The translations under genes were made by a program, and so were the position numbers. From Actinomadura darangshiensis (GTDB lineage Bacteria > Actinomycetota > Actinomycetes > Streptosporangiales > Streptosporangiaceae), in NCBI RefSeq assembly GCF_004349235.1, contig NZ_SMKY01000078.1, positions 1 to 33,607 of the forward strand: 33,607 nucleotides of DNA, in the 5' to 3' direction. The notes under the pieces are model-generated. The model saw only the letters and a program-made list of their open reading frames with translations, did no database searches and was not told the origin of the DNA. Below, piece by piece: positions 1-7,130 of the stretch. Positions within the stretch are counted from its first letter, which is position 1, and every line of letters starts with the position of its first letter.

Positions 1-646
1 GGTCGTTGGAGCCGCCGAAGTCCACGTCCGAGCAGGTGTAGAACGCCTCCTCGCTGCCCACGACCCGCTGCCAGATCGAGTACAGGATGTGGCGGCCCGT
101 CCGGGGCGGGATGTTCAGCGTCCAGTTGGTGAACGTCGTCGGGTACTGGTGGGTGAACGTCGCGACCGGGACGAGGTCGGCCCAGCGCAGCGGCTGCGCC
201 GGGTCCCAGCCCTCCCGGGTGATGTAGAACTCGAAGTCGCTGTTCGAGTGCGGCGCGGTCGCGTGGTAGGTGATCGTCTGCTGCCCGGCCCGCATCGGCT
301 TGGCCGGCCAGTCGGCGCGCTGCAGGTCGAGGCCGCGGTACTTGGCGCGTCCCGCGCTGCACAGCTGCCCGTCCGGGATCAGTTCGCGGTGCCGTCCGCC
401 GGCGTTCAGCAGCGACACCTCGTTCCAGTCGTAGAACGCCTGGGTTCCGCTGGCCGCGACGGCGGCCTTGCAAGCGTCCGACTGCGGGTGCTCCGGACCC
501 TCCTGCATGCACACGTACACGCGGCTGGGCGGATCGGACATCGTGCCGTGCGCGCTCGCGGCGGTCGCGGTGCCGAGCACGACTAACGCGGACGCGGCCG
601 GCACGGCGGCCGCCACGGCGGCGGCCTTCGAGCGGGTTGATGGCAT
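1..646 (-). CDS. AA10 lytic polysaccharide monooxygenase, 3' end off window
   Basis: Secreted copper enzyme that oxidatively cleaves crystalline chitin or cellulose. The ATG (644-646) follows AGGAA about 6 nt upstream. Residues 1-32 form a signal peptide ending in ASA, so the mature protein would begin with His33 (HGTM), the first ligand of the AA10 histidine brace. The second histidine is probably His133 (in TAPHS), and Phe210 (in CSDVDF) fits the axial position. Trp/Tyr-rich segments (FYDWNEV, YSIWQRVVG) match the family. The frame is open for 215 codons and runs off position 1, so a C-terminal linker and binding domain cannot be judged. The gene lies 44 nt downstream of a GH18 chitinase on the same strand, which makes chitin the likely substrate. 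Family call is seen; substrate is inferred from context. Confidence 0.9.
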   Translation of the reverse strand, partial: MPSTRSKAAAVAAAVPAASALVVLGTATAASAHGTMSDPPSRVYVCMQEGPEHPQSDACKAAVAASGTQAFYDWNEVSLLNAGGRHRELIPDGQLCSAGRAKYRGLDLQRADWPAKPMRAGQQTITYHATAPHSNSDFEFYITREGWDPAQPLRWADLVPVATFTHQYPTTFTNWTLNIPPRTGRHILYSIWQRVVGSEEAFYTCSDVDFGGSND

Positions 647-690
647 GGGGTTCCTTCCGGTGGGGTGGGGGTCCGGAGAAGAAACGCGGG

Positions 691-1803
691 CTAGGGAAGG
701 CCGTTCAGGAACGGCTCGTGGCTGTTCATGAACTCCCAGCCGTAGTAGTGGTCCCAGTTGACCGACCACGCCATGAGGCCGCGGAGGTCCGGGGACGTCC
801 CGCCGCGCAGCGTGTAGGAGCCGCAGTCCTGCCCCTTCACCAGGCAGTTGACCGCCTGCTGGACCTGGGCGGGCGGCGTGTGGCCGTTGCCGGCGCTGAC
901 CGCCGCGGGCAGCCCGATGCCGATCTGGTCGGGACGCAGGCCCGCGAACGTCTGACCGGTGTTCGCGACCTCGAAACCGGCCTTCACCATGTCGGTCATC
1001 GCGATGTGGAAATCCGCGCCGCCCATGTTGTGGTACTGGCCGTCGAGGCCCATCACGGGACCGGAGTTGTAGTCCTGGACGTGCAGGACGGTCAGGTCGT
1101 CCCGCATCGCGTCGATCACCGGCAGGTACGCGCCCGTCCGGTTGTCGCCGCCGCCCGCGCCGCCGTAGAACTGGTGCCCGACCTGCACGAAGAACGTCTC
1201 CGGCGCCATCGTCAGGACGAACCCTGCGCCGTACTTGGCCTTCAGCGACTTCAGCGCCGAGATCAGATTGACGATGACCGGGGTGGTCGGGTTGCGGAAG
1301 TCGGTGTCGCCCGCGTCCAGGTAGAGCGAGTGGCCCTCGAAGTCGACGTCCAGGCCGTCCAGCCCGTACCTGTCGATGATCTCCGACACGGACCGGACGA
1401 ACGCGTCCCGCGCCGCCGTCGTCGTGAGCTGCACCTGGCCGTTCTGGCCGCCGATCGAGAGCAGCACCTTCTTGCCCTGCGCCTGCTTCGCGCGGATCGC
1501 GGCGGTGAACTCCTCGTCGCTCTCCACGTTCGGGCACTCGCTGGCCGGGCACCGCGTGAACCGGATGTCACCGGACGTGGGCGACGTCGGCTCGCCGAAC
1601 GCGAGGTCGATGATGTCCCACGCGTCGGGGACGTCCGCCATCCGCACGTAGCCGGAGCCGTTGGCGAAGCTCGCGTGCAGGTAGCCGATGAGCGAATGCT
1701 TCGGCAGGTCCGCGTTGGCCGGGTTGTCGTCCGCGTGCGCCGGGCCGGTGAGCCCGACGAGCAGTCCGGCGGCCATCACCGCCAGGACCCAGATCTTCTT
1801 CAT
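691..1803 (-). CDS. Secreted GH18 chitinase (370 aa)
   Basis: Family 18 glycoside hydrolase that cleaves chitin by the substrate-assisted retaining mechanism. The DxxDxDxE signature is intact at residues 149-156 (DGLDVDFE), with Glu156 the predicted acid/base. SIGG (116-119), MAPE and QDYNSG are further GH18 barrel motifs, and the C-terminal MAWSVNWD supplies the conserved Trp. An N-terminal signal peptide (about 1-24, ending AHA) predicts secretion. The ATG at 1803 has GAGGGAG about 8 nt upstream and lies 11 nt after the stop of the next chitinase, so the two are co-transcribed. No carbohydrate-binding module or fibronectin domain is visible, so this is a catalytic-domain-only enzyme. It resembles the neighbouring chitinase closely enough to suggest an old tandem duplication. 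Confidence 0.93.
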   Translation of the reverse strand: MKKIWVLAVMAAGLLVGLTGPAHADDNPANADLPKHSLIGYLHASFANGSGYVRMADVPDAWDIIDLAFGEPTSPTSGDIRFTRCPASECPNVESDEEFTAAIRAKQAQGKKVLLSIGGQNGQVQLTTTAARDAFVRSVSEIIDRYGLDGLDVDFEGHSLYLDAGDTDFRNPTTPVIVNLISALKSLKAKYGAGFVLTMAPETFFVQVGHQFYGGAGGGDNRTGAYLPVIDAMRDDLTVLHVQDYNSGPVMGLDGQYHNMGGADFHIAMTDMVKAGFEVANTGQTFAGLRPDQIGIGLPAAVSAGNGHTPPAQVQQAVNCLVKGQDCGSYTLRGGTSPDLRGLMAWSVNWDHYYGWEFMNSHEPFLNGLP

Positions 1804-1814
1804 GGCCGGCTCCC

Positions 1815-2801
1815 TCAAGGCAGCGTGTCGAGGTGCGGGCCGACGGTGCCGGCGAATCCGCCGCCGTTGGTGACGTCCCAGTTGATGGACCACGTCATCG
1901 CGCCGCGGATGTCCGGGTAGGTGCGGGACGGCTTGAACGCGCCGCATCCGGTGCCCTTGGCGAGGCAGTCGAGCGCGTCGTTCACCGCCGACGGCGCGAC
2001 CACGCCGCCGCCCGCGGCGCCGGCCCCGGCCGGCAGCCCGAGCGCCACCTGGTCGGCGCGCAGCCCGTTCTCCAGCTGGATGCAGGCCAGCGCGGTCATG
2101 AAGTCGACGTTCCCCTGCCCGTAGACCTTCTGGTCGCAGCCGAGCATCGTGCCCGAGTTGTAGTACTGCATGTTGACGACGGTCAGGATGTCCTTGATCT
2201 TGAGCGCGAGCTGGAAGTAGGAGCCGCCGGTGGACTGCATGTCGATCGTCTGCGGCGCCATCGTGATGACCAGGCCGGCGCCGGCCTTGCCGTGCAGGGC
2301 CCGCAGCGCCTGCTCCATGTAGGTCGGGTTGAGGCCGTTCTCGAGGTCGATATCGATGCCGTCGAACCCGTACTCGGTCATGAGCCCGTGGACGGTGTCG
2401 GCGAAGAGCTGCGCGGAGGTGCCGTCCGAGACCTGGATGGCGCCCCTCTCGCCGCCGACCGACAGGATGACCTTCTTGCCCTTGGCGTGCAGCGCCGCGA
2501 TGTCGTCCTTGAACTGCGCGTCGGTGTAACCGCCGAGCGCCGTCGACAGTTCGGGGTCGACCTGGAAGGTGACCTCACCGGCCCGGCTGGTCGCCTCCCC
2601 GAACGCGACCGCGATCAGGTCGTACTGGTCGGGCACCTGCGAGAGCTTGAGTTCTTGGGCGGGGTTGACGAAGTCGTGCCAGTAGCCGGTCAGGAAGTGC
2701 TTGGGCAGCGGCGCGGCCGCCGCGTCGGCCCGGGCTCCGGGCGCGAGGGCGAGGACGAGGAGGAGGGCGGCGAGGGCACTGAGTGCGGAGCGGGGGCGCA
2801 A
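1815..2801 (-). CDS. Secreted GH18 chitinase (328 aa), first gene of the operon
   Basis: Second family 18 chitinase and promoter-proximal gene of the chitin operon. The catalytic signature is DGIDIDLE at residues 147-154 (Glu154 the acid/base), with SVGG at 114-117, then MAPQ, MQYYNSG and MTWSINWD. Residues 1-26 are a signal peptide (hydrophobic LSALAALLLVLALA, then ARA). The start is TTG at 2799-2801; AAGGGAG about 7 nt upstream supports it, and no in-frame ATG or GTG is better placed. Architecture is a single catalytic barrel. Sequence differs enough from the downstream paralogue to suggest different chitin-cleavage preferences (inference). Confidence 0.93.
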   Translation of the reverse strand: MRPRSALSALAALLLVLALAPGARADAAAAPLPKHFLTGYWHDFVNPAQELKLSQVPDQYDLIAVAFGEATSRAGEVTFQVDPELSTALGGYTDAQFKDDIAALHAKGKKVILSVGGERGAIQVSDGTSAQLFADTVHGLMTEYGFDGIDIDLENGLNPTYMEQALRALHGKAGAGLVITMAPQTIDMQSTGGSYFQLALKIKDILTVVNMQYYNSGTMLGCDQKVYGQGNVDFMTALACIQLENGLRADQVALGLPAGAGAAGGGVVAPSAVNDALDCLAKGTGCGAFKPSRTYPDIRGAMTWSINWDVTNGGGFAGTVGPHLDTLP

Positions 2802-2865
2802 GGGCTACTCCCTTGGTCTTGGAAGCGGGTGGATTCCCCCGAACCCCGATGTCGTTCCCGTATTG

Positions 2866-2884
2866 GACAGGAAGGTTTCCTGTC
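2866..2884. promoter_or_regulatory. Perfect 8-3-8 palindrome upstream of chitin operon (candidate operator)
   Basis: GACAGGAA-GGT-TTCCTGTC is a perfect inverted repeat 65 nt upstream of the first chitinase start. On the minus strand TAGACA overlaps its upstream edge and could act as a -35, which would place the palindrome between -35 and -10; no convincing -10 is visible. A repressor such as a GntR or ROK-family sugar sensor is plausible. It does not match the DasR consensus I know (ACTGGTCTAGACCACT type). Symmetry is seen; the operator role is inferred. Confidence 0.55.
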
Positions 2885-3018
2885 TATTTTAGGGTCAGGC
2901 TACCGGCGGGTGCGGCCGTGGGCAACCCTCTGCAACGCTCGGTCGACCCTGCGTCCGCAACCAGCCCAGGTTGGGCACCGAACCAGCGGCACCCGGTTTC
3001 GAAAATCAGCGGAAACCG

Positions 3019-3073
3019 CCCAAGGGCCGGCCCCTGATAGGCAGATATCGCCCATCGGGGGCCGCCCCTTGGG
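3019..3073 (-). terminator. Large hairpin after the CPT-like gene
   Basis: Arms at 3019-3034 (CCCAAGGGCCGGCCCC) and 3058-3073 pair over 16 positions with one mismatch. It begins 8 nt past the stop of the minus-strand gene at 3082 and separates it from the chitin operon promoter. Only a short T stretch (TTTTC) follows on the minus strand, so efficiency is uncertain. Confidence 0.6.
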
Positions 3074-3081
3074 CAGGCGGC

Positions 3082-3660
3082 TCAGCTGCGCAGGGTTCGG
3101 TGGAGCGTCTCGAACGCGGTGGGACGGGGCCGGTCGCGCAGCGTGTCGCGGATGCCCAGGGCGCACTCCCGCGGAGTCTGGACGCTCGTGTCGACGTCCA
3201 GGTCGTGCGGCCCGTGGGAATGCACCGCGTGGTACTGCATGGCGGCCAGGCCGGGGTTCCTGTCGCCCCGCTCGGTTTCGCGGCGCCGCAAGACCTCCAG
3301 CGGGCAGCGCACTCCGATCAGCACGGTGTCCTCGTGGACGAGCAGGTCAAGGAGGTCGAGCAGCCGCCACCGCCGGCTGAGCGGGTAGTCGGCGACGACG
3401 TTGTTGCCGGCGGCGGTCATGCCGGCGATGGCGCGGTGGAAGCCCTTCGCGGTCCGGTCGATCTCGGCTTGGACGTCCTCGTCGGCGATGGGGCGGTCGC
3501 CGCGCATCGCGTGGAACGCGTCCACCGGGATGTGGAACCAGGTGCCGTCCAGCAGGCCGAGGAGCTCCCTGGCGATGCTGCTCTTGCCCGAGCTGGACGC
3601 CCCGTTCAGCAGGATGACCGTGCCGCCGGGGCCGGTGTCGGGGATGCTCTCGTCCGCCAT
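3082..3660 (-). CDS. Chloramphenicol phosphotransferase-like P-loop kinase (192 aa)
   Basis: Small P-loop phosphotransferase of the CPT family (PF07931-like). Walker A is GASSSGKSS at residues 20-28. VDAFH places Asp47 where the catalytic base of Streptomyces venezuelae CPT (Asp37) lies. The C-terminal half has an Arg-rich lid (LRRRETERGDRNPG) and the family's VHSHGPHDLDVDTS block. Length is close to the 178-residue prototype. CPT O-phosphorylates the C3 hydroxyl of chloramphenicol, but many homologues are uncharacterised, so the substrate here is unknown. The ATG at 3660 has only a weak SD-like AGG. It lies 5 nt after the stop of the flavodoxin gene, suggesting one transcript under the divergent LuxR regulator (inference). 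Shikimate kinase-like or other small-molecule kinase activity is an alternative. Confidence 0.82.
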   Translation of the reverse strand: MADESIPDTGPGGTVILLNGASSSGKSSIARELLGLLDGTWFHIPVDAFHAMRGDRPIADEDVQAEIDRTAKGFHRAIAGMTAAGNNVVADYPLSRRWRLLDLLDLLVHEDTVLIGVRCPLEVLRRRETERGDRNPGLAAMQYHAVHSHGPHDLDVDTSVQTPRECALGIRDTLRDRPRPTAFETLHRTLRS

Positions 3661-3665
3661 GCCGC

Positions 3666-4253
3666 TCAGCCTGGCAGAGCGTGGCCCCGGCTCCGCAGCA
3701 GCGCGTGCTCGGCCACCCTCCTGCCGAGGTGCTCGGCCGTCAGCAGGTCGGAGTCGTGCATGGCCTCGGCGCCCTTGTCCACGGGCGAGGCGGCCGCCGC
3801 GCCCAGCCAGACGCCCAGGCGGTTGAGGTCGTCCTCGGAGCCGGCGCTGGAGTTCCAGCCCGCCGGCAGGTCGAGGCCGACCCAGAGCATGCCGTGCTGA
3901 GCGGCCAGCAGCGCCATGTACTGCAGCGTGTGCAGCTTGTCGCCGTTCTTGGAGCCCGAGCCGGTGAAACCGGCCGCGAGCTTGTCCCGCCATGCCTGCT
4001 GCTGCCAGCGGCCCACCGAGTCGCGGGCGAAGGCGTGGAACTCAGGGCTGGCCGAGCCCATGTAGGTGGGGGAGCCGAACACGATGGCGTCGGCGGCGTC
4101 GAGCTGCTCCCACCGCTGCTCGGTCAGCGCGTCCACCGGCAGCGGTTCGGCTTTGACGTCGTTCACCGAGGCCGCCCCGAACCGGACCGCCTCGGCCATC
4201 CGCGCGGTGTGCCCGTACCCGCTGTGGTACGCCACCACCAGCGATGCCGTCAT
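3666..4253 (-). CDS. Flavodoxin-fold NAD(P)H-dependent oxidoreductase (195 aa)
   Basis: FMN-binding flavodoxin/WrbA-like protein. The N-terminal beta strand and phosphate loop are VVAYHSGYGHTARMAE, the second FMN loop is FGSPTYMGSASPEFHAF, and the third is TGSGSKNGDKLHTLQYM. Together these match NADPH-dependent FMN reductases and WrbA-type quinone reductases. Two consecutive ATGs occur at 4256 and 4253; AAGGAG lies 3 nt before the first and 6 nt before the second, so 4253 is preferred. It would transfer electrons from NAD(P)H to quinones or other small electrophiles; the actual acceptor is unknown. It precedes the CPT-like gene by 5 nt and is divergent from the LuxR-type regulator, with a 9-bp inverted repeat in the shared intergenic region. 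Confidence 0.88.
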   Translation of the reverse strand: MTASLVVAYHSGYGHTARMAEAVRFGAASVNDVKAEPLPVDALTEQRWEQLDAADAIVFGSPTYMGSASPEFHAFARDSVGRWQQQAWRDKLAAGFTGSGSKNGDKLHTLQYMALLAAQHGMLWVGLDLPAGWNSSAGSEDDLNRLGVWLGAAAASPVDKGAEAMHDSDLLTAEHLGRRVAEHALLRSRGHALPG

Positions 4254-4315
4254 CATGATCTCCTTCGATAGCCGGTATGCGGCCCAGCATGTCCGGGCCG
4301 GTCCGGCGGGGCACC

Positions 4316-4349
4316 ACCCGTTCGGACGGGCCCGGCCACTCGAACGGGT
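4316..4349. promoter_or_regulatory. 9-bp inverted repeat in divergent promoter region
   Basis: ACCCGTTCG (4316-4324) and CGAACGGGT (4341-4349) are exact inverted copies separated by 16 nt. They lie 37-70 nt upstream of the LuxR-type gene start and 63-96 nt upstream of the flavodoxin start. This is the position expected for an operator shared by a regulator and its divergent target. Spacing is about 25 nt centre to centre, so the half-sites would sit on roughly the same DNA face. Function is inferred. Confidence 0.5.
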
Positions 4350-4373
4350 AGGTGCCGCCGGCCACGGGCGACC

Positions 4374-4379
4374 TACCAT
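4374..4379 (+). promoter_or_regulatory. -10 element TACCAT, leaderless start for LuxR-type gene
   Basis: TACCAT ends 6 nt before the ATG at 4386, which places the transcription start on or next to the A of the start codon. No Shine-Dalgarno sequence precedes the ATG. A recognisable -35 was not found. Confidence 0.5.
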
Positions 4380-4385
4380 GCGGTC

Positions 4386-5615
4386 ATGGAGGAGGAGTCG
4401 CTGGCCGCCGTCCTGGACGTGCTGAGGGGCCCGCTGGACGGCGTCCTGCCCAGGATGTCGGCGGCGCTGGCCGAGGTCGTCCCGCACGAGGGAATGGTGC
4501 TGTTCACCGGTGACTGCCTGGTGCGGCCCGTGGTGCTGACGTGCGGCCTCGCTGAGGTGAGCACGGACGAGGTGCAGCGTCTGGTGGGCCAGGTGGGCGT
4601 CGGACGGCCGTGGACAGGGCGCGCGACACTGGCGGGAGCCGAGCGGCCGGTGCTGGCCGTGGCGGTCAAGCCGCCGGGCACCGCCATCGGGTTCCTGGCG
4701 GTCGCGCTGTCCGGTTCCGGGGAGCCGTCCGAGACGGCCGGGCGGATCGTGCGGCAGCTCCTCGAAGTGGTGACGGTGCATGTGGGCGACCGGGTCGCGG
4801 TGGCCGAGCAGCCCGCGGAGTCCGGCCCCGCGCCGGCATCGGTCGGCGACGTCACCGACGCCCACGCCGCGACCCTCACCGCGCTGCTCGGGGTGCTGCG
4901 CGCCAAGCGGATCGACGACGCCACGGCCCGGCGCACCGCCATCGAGCTGGCCGTGCCCGCACTGCTGGAGGCGCGCTCGGGCGGGGAGCGCGTCCTCGAC
5001 CAGGAGCCGGCTGCCGAGGCGTTCGCCGTGGGCGCGGGCATGCTCGGCGTGCTGACCCGCTACCAGGACATCGAGCTGGAGCTCGCCGCGCCCGGCCCGC
5101 GGGACCGGCCGCTGCCCGGCGAGGTGGCGAGGGCCGCGCGGGCGGTCGTGCGCGCGGCGGTGCTCGCCATGCTCCAGCAGGGCGGGATCAAGCGGATCCG
5201 GCTCGCGTGGCAGGTCGAGGACGCGCGGCTCGTCGTGGGCGTCCGCGACGACGGGCCGGGCGCGGTCTCCCCAGACACGCTGTGGGCGCACCGGCTGCAC
5301 GACCGCGTCCGCGAACTGGACGGGACGCTCAACGTCGACCCGGTCGCGAACTGGGGCACCACGATCACCGCGATGCTGCCCCTCACGCCGCCGGCCGCCC
5401 CTGCCGCCGGCCCGCTGGACGCGCTCAACCGGAGGGAACTGGACGTCCTGGAGCAGCTCACCCTCGGGCACCGCAACCGCCAGATCGCCCAGAAGCTCGG
5501 CATCAGCGAGAACACGGTCAAGTTCCACGTGGCCAACATCCTGGGCAAGCTCGGCGTCACCTCGCGCGGCGAGGCCGCCGCCCTCGCCCAGCGGCGAACG
5601 CCCCGCCGCCCGTGA
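4386..5615 (+). CDS. LuxR-family regulator with GAF-like and histidine-kinase-like ATPase domains (409 aa)
   Basis: Transcription regulator with three parts. The N-terminal ~150 residues look like a GAF-type sensor (inferred from pattern only). The middle, about 150-335, resembles the DHp/HATPase_c part of a sensor kinase: alternating helices, then VGVRDDGPG (G1-like box, about 284-292), HDRVRELDGTL and NWGTTITAMLP (G2-like). The last 63 residues are a LuxR/GerE helix-turn-helix (LNRRELDVLEQLTLGHRNRQ, then ISENTVKFHVANILGKL). No receiver domain or obvious phospho-acceptor histidine in an H-box is visible. This one-component fusion of kinase-like ATPase and DNA-binding head occurs in actinobacteria but is poorly understood. 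It is divergent from the flavodoxin/CPT genes, which are likely targets. Confidence 0.88.
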   Translation: MEEESLAAVLDVLRGPLDGVLPRMSAALAEVVPHEGMVLFTGDCLVRPVVLTCGLAEVSTDEVQRLVGQVGVGRPWTGRATLAGAERPVLAVAVKPPGTAIGFLAVALSGSGEPSETAGRIVRQLLEVVTVHVGDRVAVAEQPAESGPAPASVGDVTDAHAATLTALLGVLRAKRIDDATARRTAIELAVPALLEARSGGERVLDQEPAAEAFAVGAGMLGVLTRYQDIELELAAPGPRDRPLPGEVARAARAVVRAAVLAMLQQGGIKRIRLAWQVEDARLVVGVRDDGPGAVSPDTLWAHRLHDRVRELDGTLNVDPVANWGTTITAMLPLTPPAAPAAGPLDALNRRELDVLEQLTLGHRNRQIAQKLGISENTVKFHVANILGKLGVTSRGEAAALAQRRTPRRP

Positions 5616-5628
5616 CCGACGCGTCCAG

Positions 5629-5634
5629 TAGCGT
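5629..5634 (+). promoter_or_regulatory. -10 element TAGCGT, leaderless start
   Basis: TAGCGT is followed by exactly 6 nt and then the ATG at 5641. No SD sequence is present, so this fits a leaderless mRNA for the two isomerase-fold genes despite the close upstream LuxR gene. Confidence 0.5.
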
Positions 5635-5640
5635 CGTGGC

Positions 5641-6279
5641 ATGCCGAGTTCGACCGATGCCGTGACCGCTGAAGACCTCGACCTGGCCGTCGGGCTCGCC
5701 GTCGCCGCCTTGCGCGAGGCGCCGGACGACGCCTGGGACGGCAAGGCCGGGACGCTCGAATGGACCTGCTGGGAGACCGTCGAGCACCTCGCCGACGACC
5801 TCTTCGCCTACGCCGCGCAGCTCGGGCCGAAGGCGCCGCCGTTGAACACCGAGGTGCCGTTCGTGTGGGCGAGCCGTCGGCCCGGCGGCCCGGCGAACGT
5901 CGTCCACGCGGACCGCGACGCCGGCCCTGCCGGGTTGTTGCAGGTCCTCGATTCGTGCGGCGGGCTGCTGGCCGCCATGGTCCGGACCGCCTCCCCGGAC
6001 GTCCGCGCCCACCATGTCTTCGGTGCCTCGGACGGCGAGGGGTTCGCCGCCATGGGGATCCTGGAGACCGTCGTCCACACCCATGACCTGGCGGAGGGGC
6101 TGGGGCTGCCCTGGGAACCGCCCGCCGATCTTTGCGCGCGTGTGCTGCGGCGCCTGTTCCCGGACGCGCCGCGCGACACACCGCCCTGGCCGACCGTGCT
6201 GTGGGCCACCGGGCGCGGGGAGCTTCCCGGACGTCCGCGCCTCACGTCCTGGCGCTGGGAAGGGAACCCCCGCTCATGA
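5641..6279 (+). CDS. DinB/maleylpyruvate isomerase-fold protein (212 aa)
   Basis: Four-helix-bundle protein of the DinB/MDMPI superfamily. LEWTCWETVEHLADDLFAYA (about 40-59) is the helix carrying the first metal-binding His, and GILETVVHTHDLAEGLGLPW (about 140-160) supplies the HxxH-type metal site typical of mycothiol-dependent maleylpyruvate isomerases. Members use mycothiol or related thiols, but most are uncharacterised, so no reaction is assigned. The stop overlaps the start of the next, related gene (ATGA at 6276-6279), so the two are translated together. The ATG is supported by the leaderless -10 placement and the start of the conserved region. Confidence 0.8.
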   Translation: MPSSTDAVTAEDLDLAVGLAVAALREAPDDAWDGKAGTLEWTCWETVEHLADDLFAYAAQLGPKAPPLNTEVPFVWASRRPGGPANVVHADRDAGPAGLLQVLDSCGGLLAAMVRTASPDVRAHHVFGASDGEGFAAMGILETVVHTHDLAEGLGLPWEPPADLCARVLRRLFPDAPRDTPPWPTVLWATGRGELPGRPRLTSWRWEGNPRS

Positions 6280-7130
6280 CCGCCTGGCTCGGACCGCCGA
6301 TCGACGTGCGGCCATTGTTCGGGGAACAGCAGGCGGCATTCATCGAGCTGTTGCGCGGCCTCGGCCCGGACGACTGGACGCGGCCCACCGTTTGCCCCGG
6401 ATGGAGTGTCCATGACGTCGCCGCCCATGTTCTGGGCGACCATGCCGGCCGGCTTTCGATGCTGCGCGACGGGTTCGTCGCGCTGCGGCCGGGGGACGGC
6501 GAGGCGTTTCCGTCTTTCATCGACCGCATCAACGACGAATGGGTGACGGCAGCGCGGCGCATCAGCCCCCGGCTTCTCGTCACCCTTTTGTCGGAGGCCG
6601 GTGACGAGGTCGTGGAGTACTGGCAGACGGTCGACATGGAGGCGTTGGGCGGGTCCGTCAGTTGGGCCGGTCCCGAAGCGCATCCCGTCTGGCTGGACGC
6701 GGCGCGCGACTTCAGCGAGTACTGGACCCATCAGCAGCAGATCTGCGATGCGACCGGACGTGCCGGGCTTTCAGATGTGCGTTACCTCGAACCCGTCCTC
6801 GACACGTTCATGCGGGCATTGCCGTACACGTTGCGGGACGTTCCCGCTCCGGAGGGCACGGTTCTGCAAGTCGTGGTGACCGGGTTCGGTGCGTGGGTCT
6901 GCGTTCGGGGTTCTGAGCGGTGGGCCCTGCGGCGGGAGCGGTACGAGGATGCCGCCGCGTCGGTCGAGTTGTCCGCTGACACGGCGTGGCGGCTGTGCAC
7001 TCGCGGAATTGCACCTGAGCAGGCCATGGAGCAGGCTCTGGTGAGGGGAGACCGGGCGCTGGCGGATACGGCGTTGCGAATGGTGTCGATCATCCATTCA
7101 GGTAATGGAAAGACGGCTTCGGGTGCATGA
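6276..7130 (+). CDS. Maleylpyruvate isomerase family mycothiol-dependent protein (284 aa)
   Basis: Full-length MDMPI-type protein. The N-terminal helix bundle has TRPTVCPGWSVHDVAAHVLG (about 36-55) with the conserved His of this family. The second helix pair contains ARDFSEYWTHQQQICDATG with the second metal-site histidines. A C-terminal SCP2-like segment contains SVELSADTAWRLCTRG. The predicted role is thiol-dependent isomerisation or conjugation in the cytoplasm; the true substrate is unknown. The ATG overlaps the previous stop and has AAGGGA about 11 nt upstream. Its 3' end overlaps the convergent siderophore decarboxylase by 41 bp (7090-7130), leaving no room for a terminator. Confidence 0.85.
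   Translation: MTAWLGPPIDVRPLFGEQQAAFIELLRGLGPDDWTRPTVCPGWSVHDVAAHVLGDHAGRLSMLRDGFVALRPGDGEAFPSFIDRINDEWVTAARRISPRLLVTLLSEAGDEVVEYWQTVDMEALGGSVSWAGPEAHPVWLDAARDFSEYWTHQQQICDATGRAGLSDVRYLEPVLDTFMRALPYTLRDVPAPEGTVLQVVVTGFGAWVCVRGSERWALRRERYEDAAASVELSADTAWRLCTRGIAPEQAMEQALVRGDRALADTALRMVSIIHSGNGKTASGA

Noticed and set aside
2802..3081. DasR-type chitin-regulation box
   Set aside because: No site close to the ACTGGTCTAGACCACT pattern was found; the palindrome present is different.
1833..3380. A 515-codon plus-strand frame over the chitinase
   Set aside because: Shadow of the chitinase gene, and it runs across the chitin promoter and terminator. The translation is Arg/Gly-rich low complexity.
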